DNA of 64,000 bases from NCBI RefSeq assembly GCF_963576545.1, contig NC_083636.1, forward strand, positions 8,001,856 through 8,065,855, written 5' to 3'. Made by a program: the position numbers and the translations under genes. Of the stretch, positions 14,209 to 33,894 are shown in pieces. The notes beneath the pieces were generated by a model that saw only the letters and a list, made by a program, of their open reading frames with translations, was not told the DNA's origin and searched no databases. The stretch comes from Limanda limanda. Its lineage: Eukaryota; Chordata; Actinopteri; Pleuronectiformes; Pleuronectidae. How positions within the stretch are numbered: the stretch's first letter is position 1; each line of letters opens with the position of its first letter.

Positions 14209-14852
14209 CAGGGGTCTCATTTATAAAAGAGTGCGTAGGATTCATACTAAAAGTGTACGTACGTACAAAAACCGGAAATGGCGTCAATGCAAAAGATAAT
14301 TCCGATTTATTAAACCGATTCCCTCACATTAGTGGATCCTCACCTCCTCTGGGATATTATTTGGAAAGTTTCTTCATTTCTTTTAAGTAATCTCCAGTGC
14401 GCTCTGTGCGCTCTCTGGCACAGTCCCGTTCACTGCAGCTATGTGATGATACACGCACAGTGTTAGAAGATATAATTAAAACCTATTAATGACTCGGCAC
14501 CGTAACTCGGCTGTTAAATCGAATCTGAACCTAATTTTCTATAAGTTGTTTTATATTTTTCAAATTAAAATGCTCGTGTGGAGCAGATACGTCGCGCGAG
14601 CAAAACTAAGCTGTTGATTTCAATGTAAATTATGAATTGGATCAATAATCTGCTGCAGTTCACCACCTCACGTCTGTGTCGCCGTTGTCCCGTCTCCAAA
14701 ACGGTCGTAAGCATGGGTCTAAGTTTGTGTAGAAATACGCACATTTTCCCGTCAAGTTTGTTTTTATAAATCCCAACGTTGGCGTGAGAGGTGGCGTACG
14801 CACGTTTCAGGCCCGTTTTGTGCGTACGCAACGGTTATAAATGAGACCCCTG
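14209..14852. mobile_element. Non-autonomous DNA transposon with terminal inverted repeats
   Basis: The two ends are inverted copies of CAGGGGTCTCATTTATAA (14209-14226 and 14835-14852). A second layer of GCGTACG-rich words lies just inside each end. The element is 644 bp and has no transposase ORF. The CAGGG terminus is reminiscent of hAT elements, but I cannot find a matching 8-bp target duplication in the flanks, so the superfamily is left open. Confidence 0.75.
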
Positions 14853-16881
14853 GTCAGGAGACAAAAACACGATTGAACTGTCTGGAAATCTGTTTTAAGT
14901 AGAACAATCCATCAGCCTTAGCTCCATTTATGACCTCAGTGACAGAGCGTTGCCAATACAAACCTTAAGGGAATAGTCGATTTGTCATGTTTGCCATACA
15001 TTATTATTGTAGCATGGAATAGTAGCATTGTGGCATGGTCTACAGATCCAGCATCATCCCCCCCCCCCCCCCCCCCACTCACCTACCCACTCCAAAAATA
15101 TCATACCATTTTATTTATTTATTTTTTTTTAACTTGGCAGACACTAGTGGTATGGGGAATCGTTAGCAGGTTTCCAACCATGATGGCTGTGGTCCTCTGT
15201 ACAAAGTTGATTATATCATTTACTGGGTTTCTCACAAAATTGTTGCTGAGAACTTTCGTAATCAGCCAATCCCTGGGGGGCCCCTTCTCTGCCTAGAGAC
15301 CTACCCAGTTGGAACATCCCTGCGGCTGTGGTTTTGATTGAAACGTCTGATAAGTTGGTGAACATTTATGTCAGCATGTTAATAATGTCACTGTGAGCAA
15401 ATTGGTGCCATAGTTTAGCTTAAATCACCTCTATTCCTTAGCACAGCCTCACAGAGCTGGTAGCTTGGCTGCAGGCTTTTAGCCTTTTGTCAGCAAGCTA
15501 TGTCTTCAAAGGTACTTGGATCATAGCACAGATGTCTGCCGTCCACTGAACGATAAAATACAGTATTTTTTTGCCTTGGGTGAAACCAGTTATTAAATCC
15601 AATACAGACTATATTCTGCTTTTCTTCTTTGGTCCAACATCAAGTCAGCTTTGGCAAGCAAGTGCGTAGTCTGTGGAAATTCTGGATTTAGACACTTGTG
15701 TTGCTTCGATGAAAGGTGTTATCACATAAGGCAGAAAGCAGATATCTGATCATAGAAATACCTTGGAGGATACAAACCACGGTCAGATAACAGGCGGAAT
15801 ATTGACTTTTCCCCCTAAGGTTATTTTAGGAAAGCTGTGTAACTGAACAGTGGAGTATAGCATGCAGAGTGATCAATGTTGCTTTATCGGCCCCTGACTT
15901 AAAACCTGTACTGAAAGTGTAAAGTTGTGAACTCGCAACTGGAACTGCTATTATATTTAGCTAAATATCACTAGCTGCGATTGTTTTGAGTTATGGTTTG
16001 ACTGCGGTTGTATCAGATTGGAAATGAACGTGTTCTTGTGAGTTTTCTAATTCAATAATCATCACAGAGGTTCCAAAGAAATGAGCAGTGACAGTGCCTG
16101 AAGCCTGACCAATAACCTAATCAACCATTTCTGTCATTTCAAATAAAAACATGAGGCTGGCTACAGAACAGGGAAGTCACTGTAAAAACTGAGTGTGGGG
16201 GGGTGGGGGGGGAAGGTCCATTGTCAAGGTAAAGCAGGCTAACAACACACATCTTACTTAAAAAAGAAAAGCTGCAGATTGATACTTCACGGTTTCCGTT
16301 TCCACAAACAAGGTTTCAGAGTTCCACGTCAGACCGCCACTCGCCTTTCAGCCAAAGGATATGAACTCCTCAGTCATTATACTTTGTAGAATTGTCCTTG
16401 AGTTGACCTCCTTAGGCATTTTAATGGCCTCCTTCAACATGGAAGAGCAAGTTTTTTCGAACAGCTGATTGCAACACAGAAGCAATACGTCTTGATTTGC
16501 AGCTGGCAGGAAACATATGGTCTGTGTTATTGTCTTAGCTACTGGAGAAAAAACCGTGCGGGGCGCCAGCTGAGGCCGAGCTATTGCCGCTGCTTACAGA
16601 GGAATGCTGCAGCCCAATGGTAGTGACTTGACAGACTTATCTGTGGGAGGGAGGTACTTAAGCCAGACCAAAAACAACCTCCTACTGTACCGTTGACAAC
16701 GCAAACATTGTGAGAAAGGTTTACAGGGTGACTGAGGAAAACATTAGAAAGCAGAGGTCATCCTGAGACACACAGAGCTGCCATCAGACCAGATGCAGAG
16801 AGAAATAAACTATGAATTTTGAGAGACACTTTTGTAAGAACTCACATGCAGGCAAATAAACACAAACACACAGCTGTTTAC
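14853..16881. other. Non-coding stretch 3' of the rerg coding exon on the minus strand
   Basis: This lies in the intron that follows the first coding exon of rerg. A G-rich run is present near 16196-16213. No exon or RNA gene was seen. Confidence 0.45.
15058..15076. repeat. Poly-C tract
   Basis: An uninterrupted run of 19 cytosines. It has no evident coding role. Confidence 0.9.
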
Positions 16882-16942
16882 CTGACTTTCCCACTCCCGC
16901 TCTCCCGAACATGGCCAGCTTCACCTCCGGGCTTTTGGCCAT
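16882..16942 (-). CDS. rerg: rerg first coding exon (Ras-like GTPase, P-loop)
   Basis: Read on the minus strand, the exon encodes MAKSPEVKLAMFGRAGVGKS and one extra base before a clean donor (TCAG then GTAAAC). From memory this matches the N-terminus of RERG, a small Ras-related GTPase that lacks C-terminal lipidation and restrains growth. The P-loop (G1 box) is GRAGVGKS at residues 13-20. An acceptor (TTTCCTCAG) sits at 17017-17025, so the whole exon is about 16882-17016, with some 74 bases of 5' UTR before the ATG. The start is the only in-frame ATG. Switch and effector-loop exons were searched for at lower coordinates and not found, so the rest of the gene lies left of the window. The paralogue RERGL is a less likely alternative. 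Confidence 0.85.
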
Positions 16943-17016
16943 CACGGCAGCTGCGATCAGCAAAGCTTGGCGAGCCAATCAGTGGGCTCCGAGGTCAGCC
17001 ATCCGTCCAGGAGTGT

Positions 17017-24058
<7,042 letters not shown>

Positions 24059-24460
24059 CAGAGCTCGCTGGATGCAGTAACAATGTCCCGATGATACAAT
24101 GCTGATCTGGATTTACAAAAAAATAAGTTGTCAGGTCCGCCGATTAGAAAAAAAAAAGAAGAAGATGCGTCTGACCTTCCCAGATGCAGATGTGGGCGCA
24201 CCGCTGGATGGGAGGAGGGATGTGTGCCGCTGGATGGAAGGACAGAGACCGAGCAGCAGCTCTCACTGGGATGAATGAAGCTCTGAAACGAAGGGTCAGT
24301 GAAAATATACGTAGCGGAGCTGCTGGAGATCCCGACACTCTGCTGCCTCTGACCGGGCTGCTGCTGCATGCCGCTGCATGTCTATACCCAGGGAGACAGC
24401 GACCTCTAGCGACCGAGAGTGGAAACAAGCTCCGAGCAGGAAGGTCCTGAGTCAAACAAC
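24059..24460 (-). promoter_or_regulatory. rerg: Candidate rerg promoter and non-coding first exon
   Basis: This is a GC- and CpG-richer island in A/T-rich surroundings. On the minus strand it ends in a good splice donor (AGCTCTG then GTGAGTGG at 24051-24058), with no coding frame continuing into the rerg exon. Its position upstream of that exon fits a 5' UTR exon with its promoter. The stretch from about 24155 to 24470 recurs almost unchanged at 39.98-40.29 and 58.29-58.60 kb, without the donor. ORFs of about 88 codons run through all three copies, but they resemble no known protein. The assignment rests on geometry alone. Confidence 0.4.
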
Positions 24461-24467
24461 CCTCTGT

Positions 24468-24650
24468 CCTTAAAGGGATAGTTCTATCCAAAAATGATAA
24501 TTCACTCATTATCTACTCACCACTTTGCCGACGGAGGGTTGTGGGTAGTGTTTCAGGGGTAAACAGCCCAATCCATTACAATTGAAGTGAATGGTGAGCG
24601 CTTCTTTAAACGTAAAAAAAACAACATAAAAGGCCTAGAGCATATAAGAG
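24468..24650. repeat. Dispersed fish repeat (TTAAAGGGATAGTTC type), copy 1
   Basis: It begins with TTAAAGGGATAGTTCTATCC and continues with AAAATGATAATTCACTCATT, a pattern recognisable as a dispersed element common in fish genomes. Longer versions lie at 40297-40560 and 58610-58880. The right end here is truncated. Confidence 0.6.
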
Positions 24651-24734
24651 GGTAGAGCATATTTTCAGCACACATGTACACACGTATGGCACCAATTCAT
24701 GAAAGGTCAGCATTTGCTTGTGTTGTCATTTCAG

Positions 24735-24897
24735 AAAAAGGCGGACAACCTGGAGATGATGACAGCAGGGTGGTCAGTATGGAGAGGTCGGGTAGAAAAT
24801 CAGTATCCCTGCATCGTGAAGGCCAAAGAAACAACTTGGAAGATGTGACTTTTTCATGAAATTCACAGCATTCCAAATGCTGAATTAAAGCAATTAA
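24735..24897 (+). pseudogene. Relic plexin exon 14 upstream of copy 1
   Basis: After an intact-looking acceptor (CATTTCAG) the sequence reads KKADNLEMMTAGWSVW and, further on, QYPCIVKAKE. This aligns with exon 14 of the array genes (KKADKLEMMETELSVW and HYPCTMTAKE). It then hits a stop (TGA), and the donor is lost. It therefore derives from an older plexin-C1-like gene that stood before copy 1. Confidence 0.8.
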
Positions 24898-26636
24898 GGT
24901 AACTCGTTTATTTAAACTGCACCAACCTGGACAGTACTTCTTCAGGAGACACAAATGTGAACATGAATCAAGGTTTGATTATGATTCTGTATAATTGTGT
25001 CCAGGTATGTTCAATAACCCAGTGTAATGTTGAAGGATTTTCCTGCTGCTTTCAATTGAGTCTGGGGATCCAATAGTGGTAGAAATACTGATTGAGAACC
25101 TTTTCCGCTGCATTGATATTCATTTATTTTGTCAGCTTGGTTTAAATCAGTAACTGTTTTTCTTTCAGTGTTGGTCTTAAGACGCCACCATCAGTTTTAA
25201 TCCTCACTGATTCCCCCTGAACCAGAATCAAACTTACAATATTGAAATGCATCGTCAGCGTCTTTGCTCAAGGAGGCCCCCTTTAGTTTTTAAAAGGTTT
25301 GAAAACATTTCGATTTGGAGCGTCCTTCTGAGAGCCGCTGTCCGTTCCTTGCTGACTAAAAATAGTTGCTGAGATAGGTCAAGAAATAGTCCGCTTATAA
25401 CACCCTGTAATACCACACTTTTTTTACCCACGTTTTACAGATTTAACAAACAATATTAACCAGTGACTTTTAAAGGTGTCGGTGCCATTGAGAGCCTTTC
25501 TGACATTGACCCTTTTTTTACAGTCTGTGTGTGAAGCCTTTTTTCCTCAGAAGTGTCATTGGTAGTTTTGTTCCTTGTGTTTAGAGGAACATGGGCTCAA
25601 GTTTGACTCTTGCACTGCTCAGTACATCAGTTTTACTGCAGACATTAAACCTTTGACACATTATCTCCACAGTGACCCCTCAAGGAGGAAAGACCCTCAC
25701 CAAACGAGTCCTCAATGCAGTCAGCAAAGTATGTCAGTGCGGCCTTGATTCATGCCCCGAGGATCACCTGTGTCATCAACTCCATGTCAAAATGGATGCT
25801 CTGATAAAGTGTCACATTGTTAAACCGGAGCAAATCTGGAACTGAACTCGACAAAAAGAGTGAAACCTAAGAATATTACACGCCTCTTAATGGCTAAATG
25901 ATAAATAAAAACAGTAGAAAAGGAAACTTTAAACTACATCAGGAAAACATGTGGGCCTCCGTGACAAGACCAAACTAATTCTGAAATATGGGCATCATTC
26001 AGACAAACTGGAATCGCTTTAGATTCAACTCTTTCGGTTCAACCACAAGAGGGCAGTATACGACTCTTTAAAATATTCTGTATTTTATGTTGCTAACTGT
26101 TTATAAGTCTTCTTTTTTTTACGATTAAGCGGTAATGCCAGTGATAAAGTAGCTGGAACTAGAATGTATACTCTCATGGAGTCATGCTTATAATTTGATC
26201 GTATTGATTATTTGAACGTCAAAGAGGAAAAAACTTTGCAGAGTGGATCGTCATCGAGTCGTTTCTTGTTGACATCTTCTGTGTTTCATTCTGCTCTGTG
26301 GGCAGTGGGAAGTGGTGGTAGCAGCTTATCAAGTTATAAAGTACAGGGGGGGGGGATATCAGCAGGAGGCTGTGGTGGTCAGGAATCATCCCAGGAGCGC
26401 ACGCGTCATTGGGTATATCAGACTGAAACTCTGTAGATCTGGTTTTAAACACGATTAAAGTGGGATCAATTTAGCTGAATGAATCCAATAATGAGTCAGA
26501 GTCATCATGTCATTGAGATAGTTGTTTTTCGTTTTCGATGCGCGCTCCCCTCCCACTTTGACCACTTCTGTTTTCTGCTGAGGCGCTGCGCTTTTACGCA
26601 CGGCTCCAGTGACAGTGTGGTGGAGTGTGTGGTGCC
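24898..26636. other. 5' flank of plexin copy 1
   Basis: This sequence is shared with 41040-42567 and 59602-61339, so it is part of the duplicated unit and probably carries the promoter. No clear TATA box was assigned. A G-run near 26346 varies in length between copies. No ORF resembling a known protein was seen. Confidence 0.5.
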
Positions 26637-26657
26637 ATGCAGGCCGTCAGTGTGTGA
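26637..26657 (+). promoter_or_regulatory. Upstream ORF in the 5' leader of copy 1
   Basis: The leader carries a six-codon ORF (MQAVSV, then stop) 37 bases before the main ATG. The same ORF is present before copy 2 and copy 3. A short uORF in this position could lower translation of the main frame, but that is inference. Confidence 0.5.
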
Positions 26658-28284
26658 GGGTTTTCCCAGTTAAAGCTGCCATCGCTGCTCTAAGATGATC
26701 CTGCTGCCTGGTCTGCTTGTTATTCTCTGGGGAGAAGCGGCTCTGTGTCTGGAGCCGGATGGAAGCTTCGCTTTCAATAGAGATATCCAGCACTACGCCG
26801 TGGCCACCAACACGGTTTAGGTTGCTACAAATGATACACTGTACCAGCTGAGCCACGACCTGACCCTGGTCCAGCGCGTGTCCCAGAGAGGAGTTCTGAA
26901 GGGCGGGGCCCAGGTGGACGAGATGCAGTTTCACAGGGTTTCTGAGACGGATTTCTCGACCTCAACTTTTAACATCAACGTGTTGCTTCCATTGGTTGAG
27001 AGTGATACTTTGATCAGCTGCGGGGTGATCGACAAAGCGTGTGGCCACTGCGAGATTCTGAAGCTGATGGACATCTCCAGCCTCCAGCACAGTGAGAGCA
27101 TCCAGGTGGGATCCCTGGATCCCAGCAGCGCGTCCGTCGCAGTCTTGGTGAAGGTGGAGAAGAATCCAACCAAGAACGACACGTACATTCTGACCGCGAT
27201 AGAGCAAAGTCCGAAGCAGAAGGAGAGGCCCAGATGCACAACTGACTTACACACTGTCCAGCTCCAGAATGCGGAGGAGAACCAGACTGGAGGCATATTT
27301 GCTCTCAGTGGCGATAGAGGCGTGCCATCTATCCAAAGCAGTGACAAAGTGGAGTTTGTGGAGTTTGTGGATGGGTTTCAGATCAGTTCCACCATGTATC
27401 TGCTCTCCAACGTGCGCTCTGCTGATACAAGCAACAGAATCCGTCTGATTTGGCTCGAGGGTAAAGGCAGCAAGACACTGACTCTCAAGTCGCTGCGAGG
27501 TGCGACTCTCAGGGTCTCTGAAGCCGGGGGTCACAGACTCGTGGCCTCCTCGGTGATCCCGGGGGCGCAGCCGGTGCTGTGGAGCGGAGTGTTCAGTGCG
27601 GACGTGGGACGGACCAACACCGAGCTGCTTGTGTTCGACATCAGCCCGGATTTCACCGGAAAAGGGAATACAGATCCAGACTTCTACAGCGGCAAGAGGA
27701 CCAGTGCCCCCTAGGTAATGGGTCCATTTCTGAAGCTTTTATATATTCGATAACAAAATAATTAATATCAATATATTGGTTATCCAGTAACTGTAAGTAG
27801 GCAGCCAGTGGGTTGTATGAGAGTCTAGCTGGTAGCTACTGAGTTGATCTTATTGAAGAGCAAAATATATAAGAAATAAAGTGTAAAGTGACATGAATTT
27901 GATTCATAAAAAAAATAAAATCCAACCCTAAGTTCATCATATCAATTTCTGTGCTGGACATACAGCTTCAGTCATTGGACTTAAAACATGACTCTCTTTA
28001 CCTGAGGACTTGGTATTGAGCCTTGAGTAATGACATGTTATTTCAAGTACCTCTTCTTTGAGCTCTGTTGGCTCCAGATGTGACGATCAATGTGTTTGTG
28101 TTTGTCAGCCGAAGACACTGAGGCCGAAAGCCGTGTTCTTCAGGCAGAGCAACATGACCTCTGTGCTGGCAGTGAGGCACAATACCTGGGTGGTTTTCTT
28201 CATCGGGACTGGAGATGGGCAACTCATTAAGGTGTGTGTCATCTCAATCTGTGCTATCTTTCATCTGTTTTCGTTGTATCAATT

Positions 28285-28480
28285 AAGTCAGTCAGTCAAG
28301 TTTTATTTTTATAACCCATATTCACAAATTGGGCTTCTAGGGTGTGACATTCTCTGTTCTTAACCCTCAGCAAGAATAAAAAAAAGTACCAAATAAAACT
28401 CATTTTAGCCAAGGGGGAAATAAAAGCTGCAGGGGATCCCTCTCCCAGGACAGACAGAGGAATGATAGATGTCACCTAGA
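28285..28480. repeat. Dispersed fish repeat in intron 2 of copy 1
   Basis: It starts with GTCAGTCAAGTTTTATTTTT and contains GGGATCCCTCTCCCAGGACAG. The same family lies at 44213-44400 and 62993-63180, and in a different subtype at 40753-40962 and 59068-59280. It is recognisable as a dispersed element common in percomorph fish. Confidence 0.65.
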
Positions 28481-28983
28481 GCACAGCACATCAACAAAGT
28501 TACAATATTTACACATTGATGAGAAAGGACAACGTGTTTGTTTCCATTTTCTTAAATGATGTCGAACTGTAACTATTCAACGCTAAATAAACATTACAAA
28601 CGGAGAGCGTACAGGCATCACTATGACATTTTTCTTTAACCTGAGCAACGCAACATACAGTTGCATCATATCCTGTATAGGCTGATGTTGACGACATTTA
28701 CATTTTCCCTTTTACACAGTAAAAGCCGTTTTTTTTTTTTTTTTATTCACCGATATTATCTCTACCTTTTAAATATTCAACACCACAGTAGCTCAGTTTC
28801 TTAGAAACATAACCAGAGCTGTACTCTTGTCATCAGCTCGCTGTGGATAAGGACTATCACACCTCCTGTCCCACGGTGCTCTACAGAGCTGATGACGATC
28901 GCCAAGTGTTTCCCAAGATTCAGCTGGATCCGGTTGATCGTAACTATGTGTACGTGCCAGTAAGAAACCAGGTTAGTGCATTT

Positions 28984-29152
28984 CTGGATCAGCGGAGTTT
29001 TGTTGTCCCGCGGCATTCTGGCTGCGGGTGAGGACGGCAGCCCGGTGTCCTACTCTCGTTCGCACGTTATAATCGCGCACGTTGTGATTAGGAAATCGCG
29101 TTTTATCATATCGAGATTTTATCGCAAATGCAATTAATCGTTCAGCCCTAAT
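28984..29152. mobile_element. Fragment of a DNA transposon in intron 3 of copy 1
   Basis: About 170 bases are present here but absent from the same intron of copy 2 (46060-46080). The right end reads AATTAATCGTTCAGCCCTAA, typical of the ends of hAT-like non-autonomous elements in fish. The left end is not recognisable, so it is probably truncated. Confidence 0.55.
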
Positions 29153-32100
29153 TGTACATGTAAAAACATACTTGTTGTGAACGGATAATTCTGATCCAAC
29201 TTATCTATGCTGTTTTTTATATCGTTTTAAAGTGTAGCTAATCGTTGTGTTTTGTTCTAGATGAAGCGTGTTCCTGTATCAAATTGCAGGACGTACAGAG
29301 ATGTGAAGGAGTGTTGGTCTGCACAGGATCCGCAGTGTGTCTGGTGTGGCTCAAAAGATAGGTGAGGAAACATCTGCATCTTTAAACAATCTGTTAACAG
29401 CTTTCCGAACAATTGTAAAGTCAGTTCTCAGATCTTTTTCTTTTTCTAGTTGCACGTTTGAAGACGACTGTGTAGATTCCGACTGGTTGTCCATTCCTGA
29501 GGATTATCAAGAGAAAATGGTTTCCCACAGTGTTGCTAAGGAGCCAACTGGCCAGGTAGAGATAAAGGACAGAGTTTGAACTATCATCAGTTGTGTCTGT
29601 CGCTTGTTTGTCCTTTAAACCCTCACATCCCGACCTCTCTCAGATCACACTGAACATCCAGACTCACCTGACCGCAGGCGAGAAGGCATGGTCTAACTTC
29701 GCCTGTCAGTTTTCTGCGAGGTCCAGTGCGATTCACTGCACCAGTGGCCCTGCTTCGATGTTCCCACAATGCACCTGCATCCTCCCTAATGGCACACTTC
29801 CTGAAGAAGGTTAGTAATCTTTGATAAATCTAATCGCATGTGAATGAGATGCACGCAATTTCCTAGGTATAGAATAGCTGTGTGCGTGAATGGCATCTAC
29901 TAACATTCAGTTGGTATTTACTAGCTGCATCTCAGTCTGCGTCTCATAATGGTGAAAGTGAAACTACCAGTGCCAGGATACTGCCACATTACCTCTGTCT
30001 TTCTTTGGACTAACTTTCCTCTTCAAGTAACTGTTTTATGACTGAAAACTATGATGAGATGAACTTTCTTTGCTGTAATGTTCATTGTTTGGTTTATCTC
30101 TGCAGTCTTTGTAAAAATTAGACTTGGGACGACGCAGTTATCGGAACGACTGACGCTGACCAAGTGCTCTGACATCGGGGGTCCGCCAACCTCTGTCCTG
30201 TAAGTCCACCGCTGCTCTACACAAATCAAACACTTACTGTGATCACATGTTTAATATCGATCATAGGTGAAAAAGATAAACCGTGCAAGTGCTGAAGAAA
30301 TTATCAGTTTCTACGATGGAGTAATAGAGCCAGTCAATGGATAAAAAAATCTGCTCTTGAAAATGAAGTCGCAATTTTAAGGTACAGTATGTGTCAGAGG
30401 CGGAATATCAGGAGATCAGCCCGTCAGTTGAGGGAGTACGGAGGATATTCTGTCTTGTAGAGAAGGAAAATAGCTGCGTGATATGTAAACAATATTTTGG
30501 CAGTTTTTTTCTCCTAAAACTAAGAATTTATTTTCACAATGCCATGCCTTTTTTCTCATAGAAATTTACTTCATTCTTGTAAAATGTAACATTATCCATG
30601 GGCCTAATACTTTGTTGTAAGTTCCCAGTTAGTTTATATGAAAAGAAAAACCTTGTCTGTAATTTTGGCATTTTTGGTGCCTATTTTGTAAGGTCTGATT
30701 TCCCTTTAGGTGTCGGCAGTGTATCGAGGCCGGATGCGGCTGGAACAAAAACAAGTGTTCCTGGGCAAATGAAGGAGTTAGAAATGTAATTATACCCATT
30801 TTCATCTATCTACCATACGTTTTTCCAGTCTTCCTATGTATTGTACCACATTGGAGACATTATTTTATCGTAAAATTGATGTTGAAACCCTGGTGGACAT
30901 TCACCTCAGCAATTATCAAAAAACTCGATCAAATATTGGACAGAAAATTTGTTGATTTTGCTTTGATTTAAATCCCAATCTCATCATGTCTTCCCTTGTC
31001 AGGAATACCAAATATTATTTATTTTTATTTTTCTCTGCACATTCATGCAACATGTAAATTATAAGGAATTAAAGTAGTTGGATTCTACCATGCTAGCTGT
31101 CTTCTACTGTTATCTTAGCTGTTAATTCCTTTGAATGTCTGTAAACCTGCTGAATTTACTCCTCTTGCTTCCTCCTGCAGGACAGTGTTTGCAAAAGGAT
31201 GGTGTCAGGAACAAAGTTTTCTGTGAGTCCGAACCCTCGACTCCCACACACGTGCTTCCCTCTGAAGTTCACGTTATTCACATTCAGTCCAATTCAAAAC
31301 ATCAGTAGGCAGTACTAATAATTATCTGTGTGTTTTACCTTGAGACGCCAGAGATCTCCTCCATCGCTCCAGGCGTTGTGTCTTTCTACGGCAGAAACCA
31401 CGCAGTGTTATACGGTCGTAACCTCAGTGACGTGACCAGAGTGAGGATACAGGCGCACACAGAATGCAAGCCACAAGAGTGAGTCAGCTCACGGACGACT
31501 AAGATTATGCATTATGCAAAGAGAACAGGCGTTAAAGGGAAATAACACCTGTCGTATACTTGATACATTCTTCAAGGTGACAGTATTGACAGGTGACTCG
31601 ATACATGTCAGTGTCCTGTCAATACATATGAATGTGCTTCTCTTTCCTAAAGCCAGAAACTGGGTGATGTAAAATATTGCTCTGCTCACAGACGTAACTA
31701 ATTACTTGGTTTTTTATCTTTAAACATTTTTTGAAAGCGATGGTAATTATCAAAAAAGACAAACTCTGCAATAGAAAAATGTTGCGCTACTGAATGTGTT
31801 TATCCAGCGATGGACAGAATAACTTATACGTGTGATCTTTCACTTTAAAACAATATAACTCTGACAGACTTTTTGGTGTCTGATGGTAAACTTGAAATTA
31901 AATCTGTTTTAGGGTTCTTGTGACCTTGGGCGTTGTTCATTTCAGCTTCTTTTTTAAGGTTGTGATATGATATATGATGTATAACACCTGTAGACTTGTA
32001 GACTATAAAAAAGCATTTAAGTGAGATTAAATTGATGTTTAATTACGTCCTTATGTTTCCACCCTCATCCCGTGCATACCTGTCAGATCTCCTGTTTGGA

Positions 32101-33894
32101 ACAACACGGGCACGAGTCTGACGTTCCACATTCCCAGTGCGGATAGTAAAGGCGTGGTCAAAGTCTGTGCCCTCCTCCCAGACGGTAGTTGCCACGGCAG
32201 CAGCAACATCACCTACCAGTCATCCCCATCCTGCTCCAACATTGTACCAAACAGCACCTGGCTCAGGTATGTTAAGATTTGTTGGTTATTTCATCCTGAA
32301 TTGTACAATGTCACTCAGTAGAACGCATACCTCCACCAAGTTTGCCACATTTAAATTAACTAGATCCAGATTTTTGGATCCAGACTAAATTCCACACAGT
32401 CTTAAATATCCCTCCCCTAAACGTGTCTGTTTTAATAATCCTCTTGAGACATCAATAAAAATGATGTAAAATGCCTTGTAAACAAATTCTGGATCGGCAC
32501 CGAAATTAGATAAGTTCAACCCTGACCCATAATGCATCCTTTCTACTAACTAACAAACAAACCCCCCTAAAAACATGAAAGTCTTTTACTTGCAGCAACT
32601 TCCACTTCTGCCTTTGTCTTTGACACTTTGCAAAAACTTGATACATTTTTTTGTGGTATGGACTATATAGGACATGATCGTTTTATAACACAGCAGGTGT
32701 GCAAAGAAAGTAATGTGACGTAATTTAGTCTTTTTAGGTTTTAGAACCTCTGTGATGTCATCAAGGTTTGAAGGGAATCTGGATGCTTCATTTAATGTCA
32801 GTATTATGGTGACAGGCTCATTAAACGGTTTTCTAAGGCTTAACTCAATTAACTAATTGAGGTAAATAAACCTCAGAAAACCGTACTGCGATAAACATAT
32901 TAGCGAGTTGAACCCCCAGCCCCTTTCTCTCTCTCTCTGTCTCTGATTGGCTGCTGCCCTGTCTCCTGGTAGTGGGAAGAGGAAGTTGACAATCATAGGC
33001 TCTCATCTGGACTTTGTGGAAGGTGTCACACAGAGCCACGCCCCGCAGGAAGTCCGACTTCCTGAAAACAGGACCTATCAGGTGGGTCTGTAGACGGACA
33101 GTGTTCCACTGTCTGGTTTAACGTCACACTGAATTACACTACACTGTCACGACATGGCAAATAATCCCAAGTAACCTTTAGCATTATGTCTAGTTTTTGA
33201 CATAACCGTAGTAATAGTCACATGTATCTTTTCAAAGTCACAAACACTTGCCGCTTTCAGACTTTTTTTGGGACGTTTCTTTCCAGACCCTTAATGTTCT
33301 GGAAATGCTGATGCTGTTGTGAACGTGTCTGCCCAGACAGTCTTCTGCTGCCTTCTTCATGTCTGAAAAACAAACTGTAGATAATGTCCAGATCCAATTT
33401 TCCAGAGTCCGTGACTGAAAACAGCAAGAAGCTCATATGTCAAACCTTGTCACATTATTACATCATGCTATTAAAATTTTTTATTAGGATTAACCCCTTG
33501 GGATGCATCAACTTGTTTTCAGTAAATTGACAAAATATGGAAAGATGATATGGATTGAATATTTGCTGGTAAATTATTCCAATCAGAAAAGCTTTAAACA
33601 ACTGCTTTGTGTTTACAAAATACATATTTGTACATGTAATATTTATTGTTTGTACTTGTACGAAATGTGGAAGGCCATTTGTTTCTGAAGCCTCAGTAGA
33701 AACAAGTAGTGTATTTGTTTGTCAGATATGTTTTGTGTTTGCTAAGCAAAATGCATTAGTTTGTTCATGGTGTGTTCAGCTGTTTGCAAGGGACAGGAAA
33801 TATCACATGAGTAGTTTTGTTATTAGTTTTGTTATTATTTGTTGTTAGCAGCGAGCCAGGGTTGTACTTTAGTGAGACGTAAAATCTGTTTGAG

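Noticed and set aside
24184..24450. 88-codon plus-strand ORF conserved in three units (also 40009-40275 and 58318-58584), with long minus-strand ORFs opposite
   Set aside because: The conservation is at the DNA level across recent duplicates, several frames are open at once as expected for GC-rich DNA, and no known domain is seen. A promoter/first exon explains it better.
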